A stretch of 64,000 nucleotides of DNA from Acidovorax radicis (GCF_020510705.1 NZ_CP075184.1:2728001-2792000); one strand, 5' to 3'; counted from the stretch's first letter, positions 1-9,279 are shown. The notes: generated from the letters alone by a model not told the origin. A program made the numbers and translations.

Positions 1-2
1 GC

Positions 3-179
3 GCGCTGGCGGTGACCTTCATCGCCCCCGTGTTCGCCGTGTTCTACGGCAGCTTGTTCCTGGGCGAGAGGGTTACGCCCTGGATGATTGGCTGCGCCCT
101 GGTGATCGTGTGCGGCACGATGTTGTCAACCGGACTTGTCAGGACGCTCAGGCTTGCGCCGCCGCCTTCTCAACGGTGA
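3..179 (+). CDS. EamA/DMT-family transporter, C-terminal fragment
   Basis: This is the last 58 residues of a protein whose start lies before the window. The frame reads ALAVTFIAPVFAVFYGSLFL, then GERVTPWMIGCALVIVCGTM, and ends at TGA 177-179. A hydrophobic helix, a short GE(R/x)xT loop and a final hydrophobic helix are the usual end of an EamA (DMT superfamily) inner-membrane metabolite exporter. The substrate cannot be told. The gene ends three bases before an inverted-repeat element. Family call is by pattern recognition of the tail only. Confidence 0.75.
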   Translation, partial: ALAVTFIAPVFAVFYGSLFLGERVTPWMIGCALVIVCGTMLSTGLVRTLRLAPPPSQR

Positions 180-181
180 GC

Positions 182-342
182 GCCTGTTCAAAGTCTTTTT
201 GGGGATCGCATTGGAGTGCAATCGCCCGATTTCACTCCAACTCTTTGGGCAAGTGCCTTGCCGGGAGGTCTGCGGCGTTGCCGCGCCTAGCATCCCATCC
301 CGGCTAGGTACTTGTGCGACTCCCAAAAGACATTGAACAGGC
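182..342. repeat. MITE-like element with ~22-bp imperfect terminal inverted repeats
   Basis: The left end reads GCCTGTTCAAAGTCTTTTTG. The right end, read on the other strand, is GCCTGTTCAATGTCTTTTGG, so the ~160-bp segment has long, nearly matched terminal inverted repeats. Inside is a further hairpin, TTGGAGTG (from about 211) against CACTCCAA (ending at 240). No open reading frame of note and no clear target-site duplication is visible. It fills the gap between the DMT transporter stop and the GGDEF/EAL gene. A small non-autonomous mobile element or a structured repeat fits best. Confidence 0.55.
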
Positions 343-504
343 TCTAAACTCTGCCCATGGGTTTCTTATCGGTGTCGTGTGACATGACCAAGTTCGTCAG
401 CGGCATGGGGCGGGGTTCTTTCATACAAGCCCCTGGTAGTTGCCCATCCATTGCCCGCTCGGTTCAAGCCATCCCGCCACAGTCTCCGGTACACGCGTTT
501 TCTC

Positions 505-3500
505 ATGGGTAACAACACCCTTTTGGCCGGCACCGCGCTCATGTCGCTGCTGCTGGTGCTGGCTTGGCTACCGCCACAAGAGTCGTTGCGCCCGTCGCGC
601 AACACATTGCTGCTGCTCGGCGTGGCGGGCGGGATCGTTTCGGTGGCCTCCTTTGAGGCCCTGCGAGCCAACGCCCCCGAGCTGCATGTTGTGGCGTATC
701 CCACTGTCGCCGCTTTCATGGCCCTTTTTTTTGGCGCCCCGGCGGCCATCCTCACGGCGTTGATCAGCCTGGCGGCGGTGCTGTGGACAGACACCTCGGC
801 CGCCATCCCCGCCGCCGCGGTGCTGGGCACAACCGTTGCCACCGGGCTGCTATGGCGCTGGATGGGCTATCGCCTGCGCACGCCGGCCTGGGCACCCCTG
901 ATCGGACTGTCTCTGACCCTGCCCTTGGCGGCCACCTGCGGCCTGTGGGGGGCGGACACCGGGCCTGGCATCGGGCACGACATGCCGTGGTACCACGGCG
1001 CGGGGGTCTTGATGCTGGGCGTGGGCCAGTTGCTGCTGGCCAGCAAGGCCCGCTCCGAGTTGGCGGGCAAAGACATGCAGCAATCGCTGTTGCAGCGTGA
1101 GCAGCAGTTGAGCCTTGCGTTGGGCTCGCTGAGCGGTGGCCGCTGGGAGTGGGACGTGGCCGCGCGCCGGTTCCGTTGTGATGGTGCTTTTTACGAGGCC
1201 TACGGCATCACCTCGGCCGACGCCCAGGCGCCCGACCTCTGGAACCGCTGGTACGCCCGCCGCCACCCCCAGGATGCCGAGCGCAACGCCGCGCACCTTG
1301 CGCGCGCCATGGACGGGCTGGAAGAAAGCTATGAGGCGGAGTTCCGCGTGATGGACACGGCGGGGCACTGGCGCTGGCTGATGTCGCGCGGCACCGTAGC
1401 ACGGCGCGATGACCTGGGTCGCCCGCTGAGCCTCGTCGGCATGGACGTGGACATCACAGCCCACCACGAAGTGAAAGAAGCCTTGCGGTCTGCCGAGACC
1501 AAGTACACCACCTTCTATCAGACCCTGCCCGATCCGGCCGGCATCTCGCGCATTTCAGACGGCCGCTACGTCGATGTGAACCCCGCGTTTTGCGAGGTGA
1601 TGGGACTCACCCTTGAGGCCGTGGTGGGCCGTACCTCCGGCGAACTCTCCATTTGGGCCAGCCCCGAGGAACGCGCCCGGCTGGTGGAGACCTTTCTGCG
1701 CGATGGCAAGGTCGACCGGCTGCCGCTAATGGCCCGGGGCAGAGGCCGGACCATTCCTGGGCTCATGTCAGCACGCTCTGTGCTGATCAATGGTGAAAAT
1801 TGCTTTGTTTTCATTTTTCACGACATGACGGAAGCGCAACGCCAAAGCGACGAACTGCGGGCGCTCTACAACCAGTTACGGCAGGCGGGCCGGCTGGCGC
1901 GGCTGGGCGCGTGGGAAGACGAACGCGGCAAGGGGCTGGTGTCGTGGTCGGACATGTGTTTTGAGATCCACGGGCTCGACCCACGGCTGCCACTGCCCTC
2001 GAACTACATCGAGCGCCATGTGGCGCCGGCTTACCGGGAGCCACTGCGCGACAGGTTCCGTCTGAGCATCCTGCAGCGCGCGGCGTGGAGCATGGAGCTG
2101 GAGGTGGTGCATGCTGATGGCCACCTGCTGTGGGTACGCGCCAGCGGCGAGCCCGTGATTGAAAACGACCGCGTCGTCAAAGTGCGTGGTGTGATGCAGG
2201 ACATCGACGAGGTCAAGCGCGCCGAGCAGCGCCTGCGCCAGTCGGAAGAGCGCTTTTCGCGCATTTTTCACCTCATGCCCTACCCCATGGGCCTGTCCCG
2301 TCAGAGCGACGGGCAGTATGTGGACATCAACCCCGCCTGGGTGGCGCTGACGGGCATCCCGCGCGAAGAAGCGATTGGCCATACGGCCATTGAACTGGGT
2401 CTTTTCAGCAGCGAGGATCGCCAGCGCCTGATGGCCGAGGTCAAAAACAGCGGGCAGTTGCGCGACTATGAGGTCAAGCTGAACGTGCGCAACGGCTCGC
2501 AACGCATCGTGCTGCAGTCGATGCGGCCCACCGAGTTTGACGGCGAATCCTGCTGGCTGTTCTCGGTGCACGACATCACCAACCGCGCGCGTGAAGAAGA
2601 ACAGGTGCGCGAACGCGAAGCCCTGCTGTCGCTCACCCTATCGGCCGCATCGCTGGGGTTGTGGGACTGGAACCTGCAAACAGGTTTTGTCATGGGCGAC
2701 AACCGCTGGAGCGAAATGCGCGGCCTGCCCGTACCAGAAGGGGCACAGACCTCGATCGAATCGATCCAATGGACGAATGGGACGGCCTCCGAAGACATCG
2801 ACCGCATCACGGCCGAACTGATCCGCCATACCGAGCACCCCGCCACGCCGTTCGACACCACGCTGCGGGTCAGCACCGTGGGCCAGACGCCCCGGTGGGT
2901 GCGCAACCTGGGCAAGATCGTGGGCTTTGATGACCAAGGCCGGCCAGAGCGCATGTTGGGGGTGTCTATCGACGTCACGCCCCAGCGCGAGCAAGAGCTG
3001 CTGCTGCAACGCCTGGCGCTGTATGACGCCTTGACGGGCCTGCCCAACCGGGTGTTGCTGGCGCGCAAGCTGCAAGAGTGCATGGACCAGGCCCGTGATA
3101 CCGGCACGCAGCTGGGGGTGGCGTACCTCGATCTTGACGGGTTCAAACCCGTGAATGACCGGCTGGGGCATGGTGCGGGCGACCGGTTGCTGGTGGTGGT
3201 TGCAGGGCGCCTGACCCGCGCACTGCGGCCCATGGATTGCGTGGCCCGGTTGGGCGGCGACGAATTCGTGATCCTCATGCCGGGGCTGGAATCGGTAAGC
3301 GACTGCGATCACTTGCTTGAACGGGTGATGCAAAGCGTCTCGGCCCCCTACACCATCGACACCGAGCGTGTGGTGGTGACCGCCAGCATCGGCTACACGA
3401 TCTTCCCCCACAATGCGGCCGACGCAGACACGCTGCTGCGCCATGCGGACCAGGCCATGTACGCCGCCAAACAGGCCGGTCGCAACCGGTTTCACCAGTT

Positions 3501-4332
3501 TGACGCGGCCCACGAACAAGCCATGCAGTTCATGCGCGCGCAAGGGCTCCATCTGCGCGATGCGTTGGCGGACGGCCAGTTCACGCTGTATCTGCAACCC
3601 AAGGTAGACATGCGCAGCGGCGCCGTGGTGGGAGCCGAGGCACTGGCCCGCTGGCAACACCCCGAACGTGGCATCGTGAGCCCTGCCGAATTTCTGCCGC
3701 TGCTCGAAGGCACCGGGCTGGAAATCGGTTTTGGCGAGTGGGTGGTAGAAGCCGCGCTGGCGGTTCTGGAGCACCTGCTCGACAACGCAATGCCCATGCC
3801 GCTGAGCATCAATATCTCAGCACAGCATTTGCAGCAACCCGGCTTTGCGCCCTGGATGGCCGAATGCCTGGGGCGCCACCCTCGGGTGCCCGCACACCTG
3901 GTGGAGATTGAAATCACCGAAAGTGCGGCCCTTTATGACCTGCTGGCCGTCACCGCCACGCTGCAGGAGCTGCGCGGCCAGGGCGTAGCGGTATCGCTCG
4001 ACGATTTCGGCACCGGCTATTCATCGCTGACCTATCTGCGGCGGCTGCCCATGGACACGCTCAAGATCGACCAGAGCTTTGTGCACGGCATGATGGGCGA
4101 CCCCGGCGACCTGGCCATCGTGCAGGGCGTGATCGGCTTGGCCCGCTCGTTCGGCTACCGCGTGATCGCCGAAGGCGTGGAAACCGTCGAGCAGGGCCAG
4201 ATGCTGCTGCAGCTCGGCTGCACCCAGGCGCAGGGCTACTGCATTGCACGCCCGATGCCGCTGGAGGACTTCATTGGCTGGGCGCCAGCGTGGCAACCAC
4301 CGGCGGGGTGGCAGCGGCAGCGGCCGGTATGA
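505..4332 (+). CDS. membrane PAS/GGDEF/EAL cyclic-di-GMP signalling protein
   Basis: About 1275 residues from the ATG at 505; an in-frame TTG at 451 would add 18 residues, and neither start has a good ribosome site. Residues ~1-190 are hydrophobic with five or six membrane segments, resembling LytS/MASE-type sensor modules. About five PAS/PAC repeats follow (roughly residues 200-830). The GGDEF domain has an intact GGDEF (917-921), preceded by RPMD, the RxxD inhibitory-site pattern. The EAL domain keeps EAL (1045-1047) and DDFGTGYSSL (from 1166). Both catalytic signatures are present, so it could make or degrade c-di-GMP; which activity dominates cannot be read from sequence. It appears monocistronic. 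Confidence 0.93.
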   Translation: MGNNTLLAGTALMSLLLVLAWLPPQESLRPSRNTLLLLGVAGGIVSVASFEALRANAPELHVVAYPTVAAFMALFFGAPAAILTALISLAAVLWTDTSAAIPAAAVLGTTVATGLLWRWMGYRLRTPAWAPLIGLSLTLPLAATCGLWGADTGPGIGHDMPWYHGAGVLMLGVGQLLLASKARSELAGKDMQQSLLQREQQLSLALGSLSGGRWEWDVAARRFRCDGAFYEAYGITSADAQAPDLWNRWYARRHPQDAERNAAHLARAMDGLEESYEAEFRVMDTAGHWRWLMSRGTVARRDDLGRPLSLVGMDVDITAHHEVKEALRSAETKYTTFYQTLPDPAGISRISDGRYVDVNPAFCEVMGLTLEAVVGRTSGELSIWASPEERARLVETFLRDGKVDRLPLMARGRGRTIPGLMSARSVLINGENCFVFIFHDMTEAQRQSDELRALYNQLRQAGRLARLGAWEDERGKGLVSWSDMCFEIHGLDPRLPLPSNYIERHVAPAYREPLRDRFRLSILQRAAWSMELEVVHADGHLLWVRASGEPVIENDRVVKVRGVMQDIDEVKRAEQRLRQSEERFSRIFHLMPYPMGLSRQSDGQYVDINPAWVALTGIPREEAIGHTAIELGLFSSEDRQRLMAEVKNSGQLRDYEVKLNVRNGSQRIVLQSMRPTEFDGESCWLFSVHDITNRAREEEQVREREALLSLTLSAASLGLWDWNLQTGFVMGDNRWSEMRGLPVPEGAQTSIESIQWTNGTASEDIDRITAELIRHTEHPATPFDTTLRVSTVGQTPRWVRNLGKIVGFDDQGRPERMLGVSIDVTPQREQELLLQRLALYDALTGLPNRVLLARKLQECMDQARDTGTQLGVAYLDLDGFKPVNDRLGHGAGDRLLVVVAGRLTRALRPMDCVARLGGDEFVILMPGLESVSDCDHLLERVMQSVSAPYTIDTERVVVTASIGYTIFPHNAADADTLLRHADQAMYAAKQAGRNRFHQFDAAHEQAMQFMRAQGLHLRDALADGQFTLYLQPKVDMRSGAVVGAEALARWQHPERGIVSPAEFLPLLEGTGLEIGFGEWVVEAALAVLEHLLDNAMPMPLSINISAQHLQQPGFAPWMAECLGRHPRVPAHLVEIEITESAALYDLLAVTATLQELRGQGVAVSLDDFGTGYSSLTYLRRLPMDTLKIDQSFVHGMMGDPGDLAIVQGVIGLARSFGYRVIAEGVETVEQGQMLLQLGCTQAQGYCIARPMPLEDFIGWAPAWQPPAGWQRQRPV

Positions 4333-4341
4333 AATTTGAAT

Positions 4342-4391
4342 AAAAAATGGCTCTAGCGCTTGTCCATAAAGCACGGATAGCTATCTTTTTA
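4342..4391. repeat. Comamonadaceae-type palindromic repeat, copy 1 (intergenic)
   Basis: CTCTAGCGCTTGTCCATAAA then GATAGCTATC, lying between the GGDEF/EAL gene and the GNAT gene. The half-sites AGCGCTT and a degraded GTGCTTT form an imperfect hairpin with flanking A and T runs, so it may also act as a terminator. Confidence 0.8.
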
Positions 4392-4409
4392 ATACCGTTT
4401 TGAATCTCT

Positions 4410-4877
4410 ATGCACCGCCAGGCAGCGCCCAGGAACATTCGCGAACTTCGTACCCACGAACTCACGCAGCTGCTCACCCTGTACCAGCATCTGCACGAAC
4501 ACGACGAGCCGCTCCCCCCGTCGCCTGGAGTCGAAGCCGTGTGGGCCGAGGCACTTGCCAATCCACGCATTCGGTACTTTGGGGATTGGAACGAGGACCT
4601 TTTGGTCGCGTCTTGCACGCTCACCGTCATACCCAATCTGACACGCGCATGCCGCCCCTACGGCGTCATCGAGAACGTCGTGACGCACTCGGCCCATCGC
4701 GGCCAGGGCTGGGGGCATGCCCTGTTGCAGCACGCACTGGCCCACGCATGGCGGGAGCGCTGCTACAAGGTCATGCTGATGACCGGCCGAAAGGACGAAA
4801 GCACGCTGAGGTTCTACGAGAAAGCTGGTTTTGACCGGAACGGCAAACAGGCTTTTGTCGCCAAACCGGTGACTTAG
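4410..4877 (+). CDS. GNAT-family N-acetyltransferase
   Basis: 155 residues from ATG 4410. The acetyl-CoA pyrophosphate-binding signature R/QxxGxG/A is visible as HRGQGWG (residues 96-102), preceded by the core strand GVIENVVTHS and followed by a helix and a FYEKAGF motif (residues ~135-141) typical of GNAT C-termini. The acceptor substrate is unknown. It lies just downstream of a repeat copy and converges with prpE, so it is probably transcribed alone. Confidence 0.85.
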   Translation: MHRQAAPRNIRELRTHELTQLLTLYQHLHEHDEPLPPSPGVEAVWAEALANPRIRYFGDWNEDLLVASCTLTVIPNLTRACRPYGVIENVVTHSAHRGQGWGHALLQHALAHAWRERCYKVMLMTGRKDESTLRFYEKAGFDRNGKQAFVAKPVT

Positions 4878-4943
4878 GCCGTCGCGGTCATCACCACGCC
4901 AAGCCGTCAGAAAAGTAGCTGCAGGCCCCGCGCACAGGCTCGG

Positions 4944-6836
4944 TTACCCCACCAGGTCCTTCACCTGTTGCAGCGCAGCCGGGTCTTCCATGGTGGTCAA
5001 ATCGCCTGGATCGCGCCGCTCGGCCACGGCCTGCAGGGCTCGGCGCAGCAGTTTGCCGCTGCGTGTCTTGGGCAGCACGGTCACAAAGTACACGCGGGAT
5101 GGTCGCGCCACGGCGCCGAGCTGGCTGTCCACCTGCTTCATCACCTCGCCTTCGAGCTTGAGGCGTGCGGCCTCTAAATCAAGGCCCGAGGCATCGCGCG
5201 CCACGGCAAACGCCATGGCCACCTGGCCCTTGAGGCTGTCGGCCACGCCCACCACGGCCACTTCGGCGATATTGGGGTGCGAGGCGATGCTCTCTTCGAT
5301 CTCGCGCGTGCCCAGGCGGTGGCCGGCCACGTTGATCACGTCATCGGTGCGGCCCAGGATGAAGTAATAGCCGTCGGCGTCACGGATGCCCCAGTCGAAG
5401 GTGCTGTAGATCAGGCGGCCGGTGATGCTCTTCCAGTAGGTGTTCACAAAACGTGCGTCATCGCGCCACACGGTCTGCATGCAGCCGGGGGGCAGCGGGC
5501 CTTCGATGGCGACCACGCCTTTTTGGTTGGCGCCGGTCAGTTCTTCGCCGTTGCTCTCGTCGATGAGCTTGACGTTAAAGCCATACATGGCTTTGCCAGG
5601 GCTGCCAAAACGTGTCGTCTGCGGCTCCACGCCGTTGGCCAGGGTCAGGATGGGCCAACCGGTTTCGGTCTGCCAGTAGTTGTCGATGATGGGCACCTGC
5701 AGTGCATCGCTGATCCATTGCGCTGTGGGCTCGTCGAGCGGCTCACCCGCCAGCCACAGGGCCTTGAGGGTGGAGACGTTGTACTTCTTGAGCCAGCTCG
5801 CATCCTGCTTCTTGAGCACCCGCACCGCCGTGGGGGCCGAGAACATGTGGGTGACCTTGTATTTTTCGACAATGCTCCACCACACGCCAGGGTCGGGCCG
5901 CGTGGGCAGGCCCTCGTACATGATGGTGGTCATGCCCGCAATCAGCGGGCCATAAATGATGTAGCTGTGGCCCACCACCCAGCCGATGTCGCTGGTGGCG
6001 AAGTACACGTCTCCCGCCTTGCCATCAAAGATGTGCTTCATGCTGGCGGCCAACGCCACCGCATAGCCCCCCGTGTCGCGCTGCACGCCCTTGGGTTTGC
6101 CGGTGGTGCCACTGGTATAGAGCGTATAGCTGGGGTGGGTGGCATCGACCCATTCGCAAGGCACCGTGAGGTGGAGAAATCGTTCGCGCAGCGGCCCCCA
6201 TTCATGATCGCGCCCCACTTGCAGTTGCATGGGCGCCAGGCCACGGTTCACCATCAGCACGGCTGCTGGCTTGTGTTTGGACAAGGTGATGGCGTCATCC
6301 AGCAAGGGCTTGTAGGGCACAACCTTGCCACCGCGCGAACCCGCATCGGCACTGACCACCGCTACCGGTTCCGAGTCTTCGATGCGCGAAGCGAGCGAGC
6401 CCGACGCGAAGCCGCCAAACACCACCGAGTGCAACGCCCCGATGCGCGCGCAGGCCAGCATGGCAAAAGCGGCCTCTGCAATCATGGGCATGTAGATGAG
6501 CACGCGGTCGCCCTTCTTCACCCCCAGGGACAACAGCACGGCCGCCATGCGCTGCACCTCGGCATGCAGCTCGGCAAAGCTGTAGCTGCGCTCGGTATCG
6601 GTTTCGGTGGAGATGGCCACCAGCGCGGGCTGCGCGGCGCGCGACAGCAGATGGCGGTCCACGGCGTTGTGGCACAGATTGGTGGTGCCGCCCTCAAACC
6701 ACTTGGCAAATGGCGGGTTGCTGTAGTCGCACACCTGCTTTGGCGGGGTACGCCAGTCAATCAGACGGGCCTGCTCGGCCCAAAAAGTATCGCGGTCGTC
6801 AATGGACTGGCGGTAGAAGTCGGCATATGCGGTCAT
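4944..6836 (-). CDS. prpE: propionate--CoA ligase (acyl-CoA synthetase)
   Basis: 630 residues, the normal length of PrpE. The start at 6836 gives MTAYADFYRQSIDDRD and is preceded on the coding strand by an AGGAGA ribosome site; a longer upstream reading frame to 7061 has no family similarity. The AMP-binding P-loop YTSGTTGKPKG is at residues 240-250. ATSDIGWVVGHSYIIYGPL and DNYWQTETGWP match acetyl/propionyl-CoA synthetases, and TRSGKLLRR near the C-terminus carries the acetylatable catalytic lysine. It activates propionate (possibly acetate) to the acyl-CoA for the methylcitrate route. No prp genes adjoin it; it is divergent from chrA. Confidence 0.9.
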   Translation of the reverse strand: MTAYADFYRQSIDDRDTFWAEQARLIDWRTPPKQVCDYSNPPFAKWFEGGTTNLCHNAVDRHLLSRAAQPALVAISTETDTERSYSFAELHAEVQRMAAVLLSLGVKKGDRVLIYMPMIAEAAFAMLACARIGALHSVVFGGFASGSLASRIEDSEPVAVVSADAGSRGGKVVPYKPLLDDAITLSKHKPAAVLMVNRGLAPMQLQVGRDHEWGPLRERFLHLTVPCEWVDATHPSYTLYTSGTTGKPKGVQRDTGGYAVALAASMKHIFDGKAGDVYFATSDIGWVVGHSYIIYGPLIAGMTTIMYEGLPTRPDPGVWWSIVEKYKVTHMFSAPTAVRVLKKQDASWLKKYNVSTLKALWLAGEPLDEPTAQWISDALQVPIIDNYWQTETGWPILTLANGVEPQTTRFGSPGKAMYGFNVKLIDESNGEELTGANQKGVVAIEGPLPPGCMQTVWRDDARFVNTYWKSITGRLIYSTFDWGIRDADGYYFILGRTDDVINVAGHRLGTREIEESIASHPNIAEVAVVGVADSLKGQVAMAFAVARDASGLDLEAARLKLEGEVMKQVDSQLGAVARPSRVYFVTVLPKTRSGKLLRRALQAVAERRDPGDLTTMEDPAALQQVKDLVG

Positions 6837-7085
6837 TGCGGGTGTCTCCTCGGCATCTCTCGCCCTGCCAGAACAGCAGGTTTTGAATTCATAATTATTC
6901 ATAACGGGCTTGCGGCAAACTGACGGAAGGTATTCCAAAGCGGACGCTGAGTCCATCACACGCAGGTTCCTGCGCCGCCATGCGCCGCCGCGCCATCGCC
7001 CAGGCGCAGTATCCATCCCGTGGGCAGCCATCTCTATAAAATCGACTTTCTGTATCGGCAATCGATTATTGAAAAGCGATCGTCA
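6837..7085. promoter_or_regulatory. divergent prpE/chrA intergenic region
   Basis: 249 bases separate the two start codons. The prpE-proximal part is AT-rich (CATAATTATTCATAA around 6890-6905), suitable for a minus-strand promoter. Near chrA there is a TATAAAAT block at 7035-7042 and a cluster of partial palindromes (CAATCGATTATTG, CGATCG) at about 7060-7083 that could bind a regulator. No -35/-10 pair is certain. Confidence 0.35.
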
Positions 7086-8309
7086 ATGAAATCAAACGAA
7101 TCCCTGGCCGATTCGCACCGTGGCGACCGCAACCCCTGGTCTATTTTTCTCATCTTTCTGCGCCTTGGGCTCACTTCTTTTGGTGGCCCTGTCGCGCACC
7201 TGGGCTACTTTCGGGATGAGTTCGTTACCCGGCGGCACTGGCTGTCCGAGCGCAGCTATGCAGATTTGGTGGCGCTGTGCCAATTCCTGCCGGGGCCCGC
7301 AAGCAGCCAAGTGGGCATGGCATTGGGCCTGTCCCGGTCGGGTTATGCCGGTGCGCTGGCCGCCTGGGCAGGCTTCACGCTGCCTTCGGCCGTTGTCTTG
7401 ATCCTGTTCGCGCTGGGCATTTCCAACCACGGCGATGTCCTATCGCCCGGAGCGCTGCACGGCCTGAAAGTGGTGGCAGTCGCGGTCGTTGCCCAAGCGG
7501 TGTGGGGCATGGCACGCAACCTCTGCACGGGCGTGCTGCGTGTCAGCATCATGGCCGTTGCAGCCTGTGTCGTTCTGCTTGTGCCGTCCGCCTGGGGGCA
7601 GGTCGGCACGATTGTGGCCGCAGGCATCGCGGGTCTGCTGGTGTTCAAACCCACGCAAGACGGCGCGCACGATCCCTTGCCGATCACGGTGAGCCACCGC
7701 GCTGGCGTGATCTGGTTGACGCTGTTTTTTGCCCTGCTGGCCGGTCTGCCATTGCTGGCGCAAATCGTGCCGAACCCCGTCACGGCCATGGTGGACGCCT
7801 TCTACCGTGCGGGGTCCCTGGTTTTTGGCGGCGGCCACGTCGTGTTGCCGCTGCTGCAAGCCGCGGTCGTGCCTTCCGGTTGGGTCAGCAACGAAGCCTT
7901 CCTGGCGGGCTACGGTGCCGCGCAGGCGGTGCCCGGCCCCTTGTTCACATTCGCCGCGTTCCTCGGGGCCTCCATGGCCACGGCGCCTTCTGGCTGGATC
8001 GGCGGCATGATTTGCTTGCTGGCGATCTTTGTGCCGTCCTTTCTACTGGTCGTCGGTGCCCTGCCCTTCTGGGAGCGGCTGCGCCACAGCCTGCGCACGC
8101 AGGCGGCGCTGGCCGGTGTCAATGCTGCCATGGTCGGCATCCTGCTGGCGGCGCTCTACCAGCCGGTATGGATAAGCGCCATCCATCAGCCACAAGACTT
8201 CGGGCTGGCCGTAGTGGCTTTTGTGGCGCTGATGTTCTGGAAGCTCCCACCCTGGCTGGTCGTTGTTGGTAGCGGCGCGGTGGGTTGGCTGCTGGGCGCG
8301 GTTTTGTGA
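7086..8309 (+). CDS. chrA: chromate transporter, long-chain CHR family
   Basis: 407 residues from ATG 7086; a start at 7020 would add a polar, non-conserved 22-residue extension. The N-terminal half carries the CHR signature: FLRLGLTSFGGPVAHLGYF, then CQFLPGPASSQVGMALG. The second half repeats it (FYRAGSLVFGGGHVVLPLLQ, then GYGAAQAVPGPLFTFAAFLG), the duplicated architecture of long ChrA proteins with about ten to twelve membrane segments. It is expected to export chromate across the inner membrane. No ChrB is adjacent; instead the remnant of a PadR-like regulator follows directly. Confidence 0.92.
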   Translation: MKSNESLADSHRGDRNPWSIFLIFLRLGLTSFGGPVAHLGYFRDEFVTRRHWLSERSYADLVALCQFLPGPASSQVGMALGLSRSGYAGALAAWAGFTLPSAVVLILFALGISNHGDVLSPGALHGLKVVAVAVVAQAVWGMARNLCTGVLRVSIMAVAACVVLLVPSAWGQVGTIVAAGIAGLLVFKPTQDGAHDPLPITVSHRAGVIWLTLFFALLAGLPLLAQIVPNPVTAMVDAFYRAGSLVFGGGHVVLPLLQAAVVPSGWVSNEAFLAGYGAAQAVPGPLFTFAAFLGASMATAPSGWIGGMICLLAIFVPSFLLVVGALPFWERLRHSLRTQAALAGVNAAMVGILLAALYQPVWISAIHQPQDFGLAVVAFVALMFWKLPPWLVVVGSGAVGWLLGAVL

Positions 8310-8468
8310 GACCGGGGCAATGACCGGCAAAGACGACATGAGCGCACGGAGCGCCGCGAGAAACGCGAGAGAGGCGTCTACGAGATCACCGGGCAAGGCC
8401 AGATAGCGCTTGCAGAGGCGCGGGCAAAGGTCAAAGAGCTGTTCGGTGCACTGTTTGAGGCCCAATGA
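8310..8468 (+). pseudogene. fragment resembling the C-terminus of a PadR-type regulator
   Basis: Immediately after the chrA stop codon, in the same frame, the sequence stays open for 52 codons with coding-like composition. It reads RREKRERGVYEITGQGQIAL then AEARAKVKELFGALFEAQ and a stop. The YEITxxGxxALAEAR pattern is typical of the end of the PadR-like winged-helix domain plus its C-terminal helix. There is no start codon context and no helix-turn-helix upstream. I infer a decayed regulator gene whose front was lost. Recognition is by eye only. Confidence 0.4.
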
Positions 8469-8517
8469 CCGGTGATTGCGCTTGCCGCGCACGGGCGCAG
8501 GCACGCCAATACGCTAT

Positions 8518-8566
8518 ATTTTTGATAGCTGTTAGCGCTTGATGGACAAGCGCTAACAGCCAAAAA
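8518..8566. repeat. Comamonadaceae-type palindromic repeat, copy 2 (intergenic)
   Basis: TTTTTGATAGCTGTTAGCGC then TTGATGGACAAGCGCTAACAGCC. GCTGTTAGCGCTTG pairs with CAAGCGCTAACAGC as a perfect 14-base stem, one of the best-paired copies in the window. It lies between the PadR-like remnant and the isochorismatase-family gene stop and could terminate that minus-strand gene. Confidence 0.85.
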
Positions 8567-8580
8567 CCATCAAGAATCAG

Positions 8581-9186
8581 TTACTTGATCAACCCCAGCA
8601 CGTCCTTGAACGCGGGGTGCTCGCATGTGCCCAGCCATTCAAACGCCACCATCTCGGTGGTCACCAGCTCAGCGCCCGCGCCGGCCAGGCGGTCAAAGGC
8701 GGCGTCGCGGTTGCGTTCGGTGCGCGAGCCGCAGGCGTCGGTCACGACCCACACGTCGAACTCGTCTTCCAGCAGGTCAAGCGCCGTCTGCAGCAGGCAG
8801 ACATGGGCTTCGCACCCGGCGATCACGATGGTGCCGCGCTCGTCGCCCTGGGCTGCAGCGGGCTTTTGCAGGTGTTTGGGCAGGCTGCGCGCATTGCCAC
8901 CCTGGGGCTTGGCGGGGGGGCGCAGCCATTCGCCCAGACCTTCTTCGGCGGCGCTGAAGTGCATCTTGGCCAGGGTTTTCTGGCACAGCGCGCGCAGCGC
9001 GGCGTCATTGGCGCCCAGGCGCGAGGGGTTTTGCTCGGTGCCCCACACGGGCACGTCGAGCATGCGGGCGATCTCGGCCAAGCGGCGGGCGTTGGCCAGC
9101 ACAGCGGTGCCTTCAAAGATGGCGGGCATCAGGCGCTCCTGGTAGTCGACCAGGACGAGTTGGGATTCGGTGGCGTCAAGCAGCAT
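8581..9186 (-). CDS. isochorismatase-family cysteine hydrolase
   Basis: 201 residues. The family triad is visible: Asp14 in LVLVDYQ, Lys74 in TLAKMHFSA and Cys130 in GCEAHVCLLQTALDLL. The fold core (DVPVWGTEQNP, VVTDACGSR) also matches. These enzymes hydrolyse C-N or enol-ether bonds in small molecules such as nicotinamide, N-carbamoyl amines or isochorismate; the substrate is not predictable here. Residues ~90-118 form an inserted, Pro/Gln/Lys-rich segment between the Lys and Cys motifs that looks like a surface loop. It lies 93 bases downstream of the PRPP synthetase homologue, same strand, possibly one transcript. Confidence 0.88.
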   Translation of the reverse strand: MLLDATESQLVLVDYQERLMPAIFEGTAVLANARRLAEIARMLDVPVWGTEQNPSRLGANDAALRALCQKTLAKMHFSAAEEGLGEWLRPPAKPQGGNARSLPKHLQKPAAAQGDERGTIVIAGCEAHVCLLQTALDLLEDEFDVWVVTDACGSRTERNRDAAFDRLAGAGAELVTTEMVAFEWLGTCEHPAFKDVLGLIK

Positions 9187-9279
9187 GGTGTGAGATGTGG
9201 TTTGTTGGTGGGCCTGCCCGCTGGGGTGGCAGCGCTTTCAGAGCGTGGCGCATTGTCGCAGCCCTGCGGGGGTGATCGG

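Noticed and set aside
5277..6923. 548-codon open frame on the plus strand across prpE
   Set aside because: It is the antisense of the prpE codons in a high-GC gene; the product has no domain and prpE has full family motifs.
8401..8424. AGATAGCGCTTGCAGAGG as a further copy of the palindromic repeat
   Set aside because: It fits natural codons of the PadR-like fragment (QIALAEAR) and lacks the second half-site.
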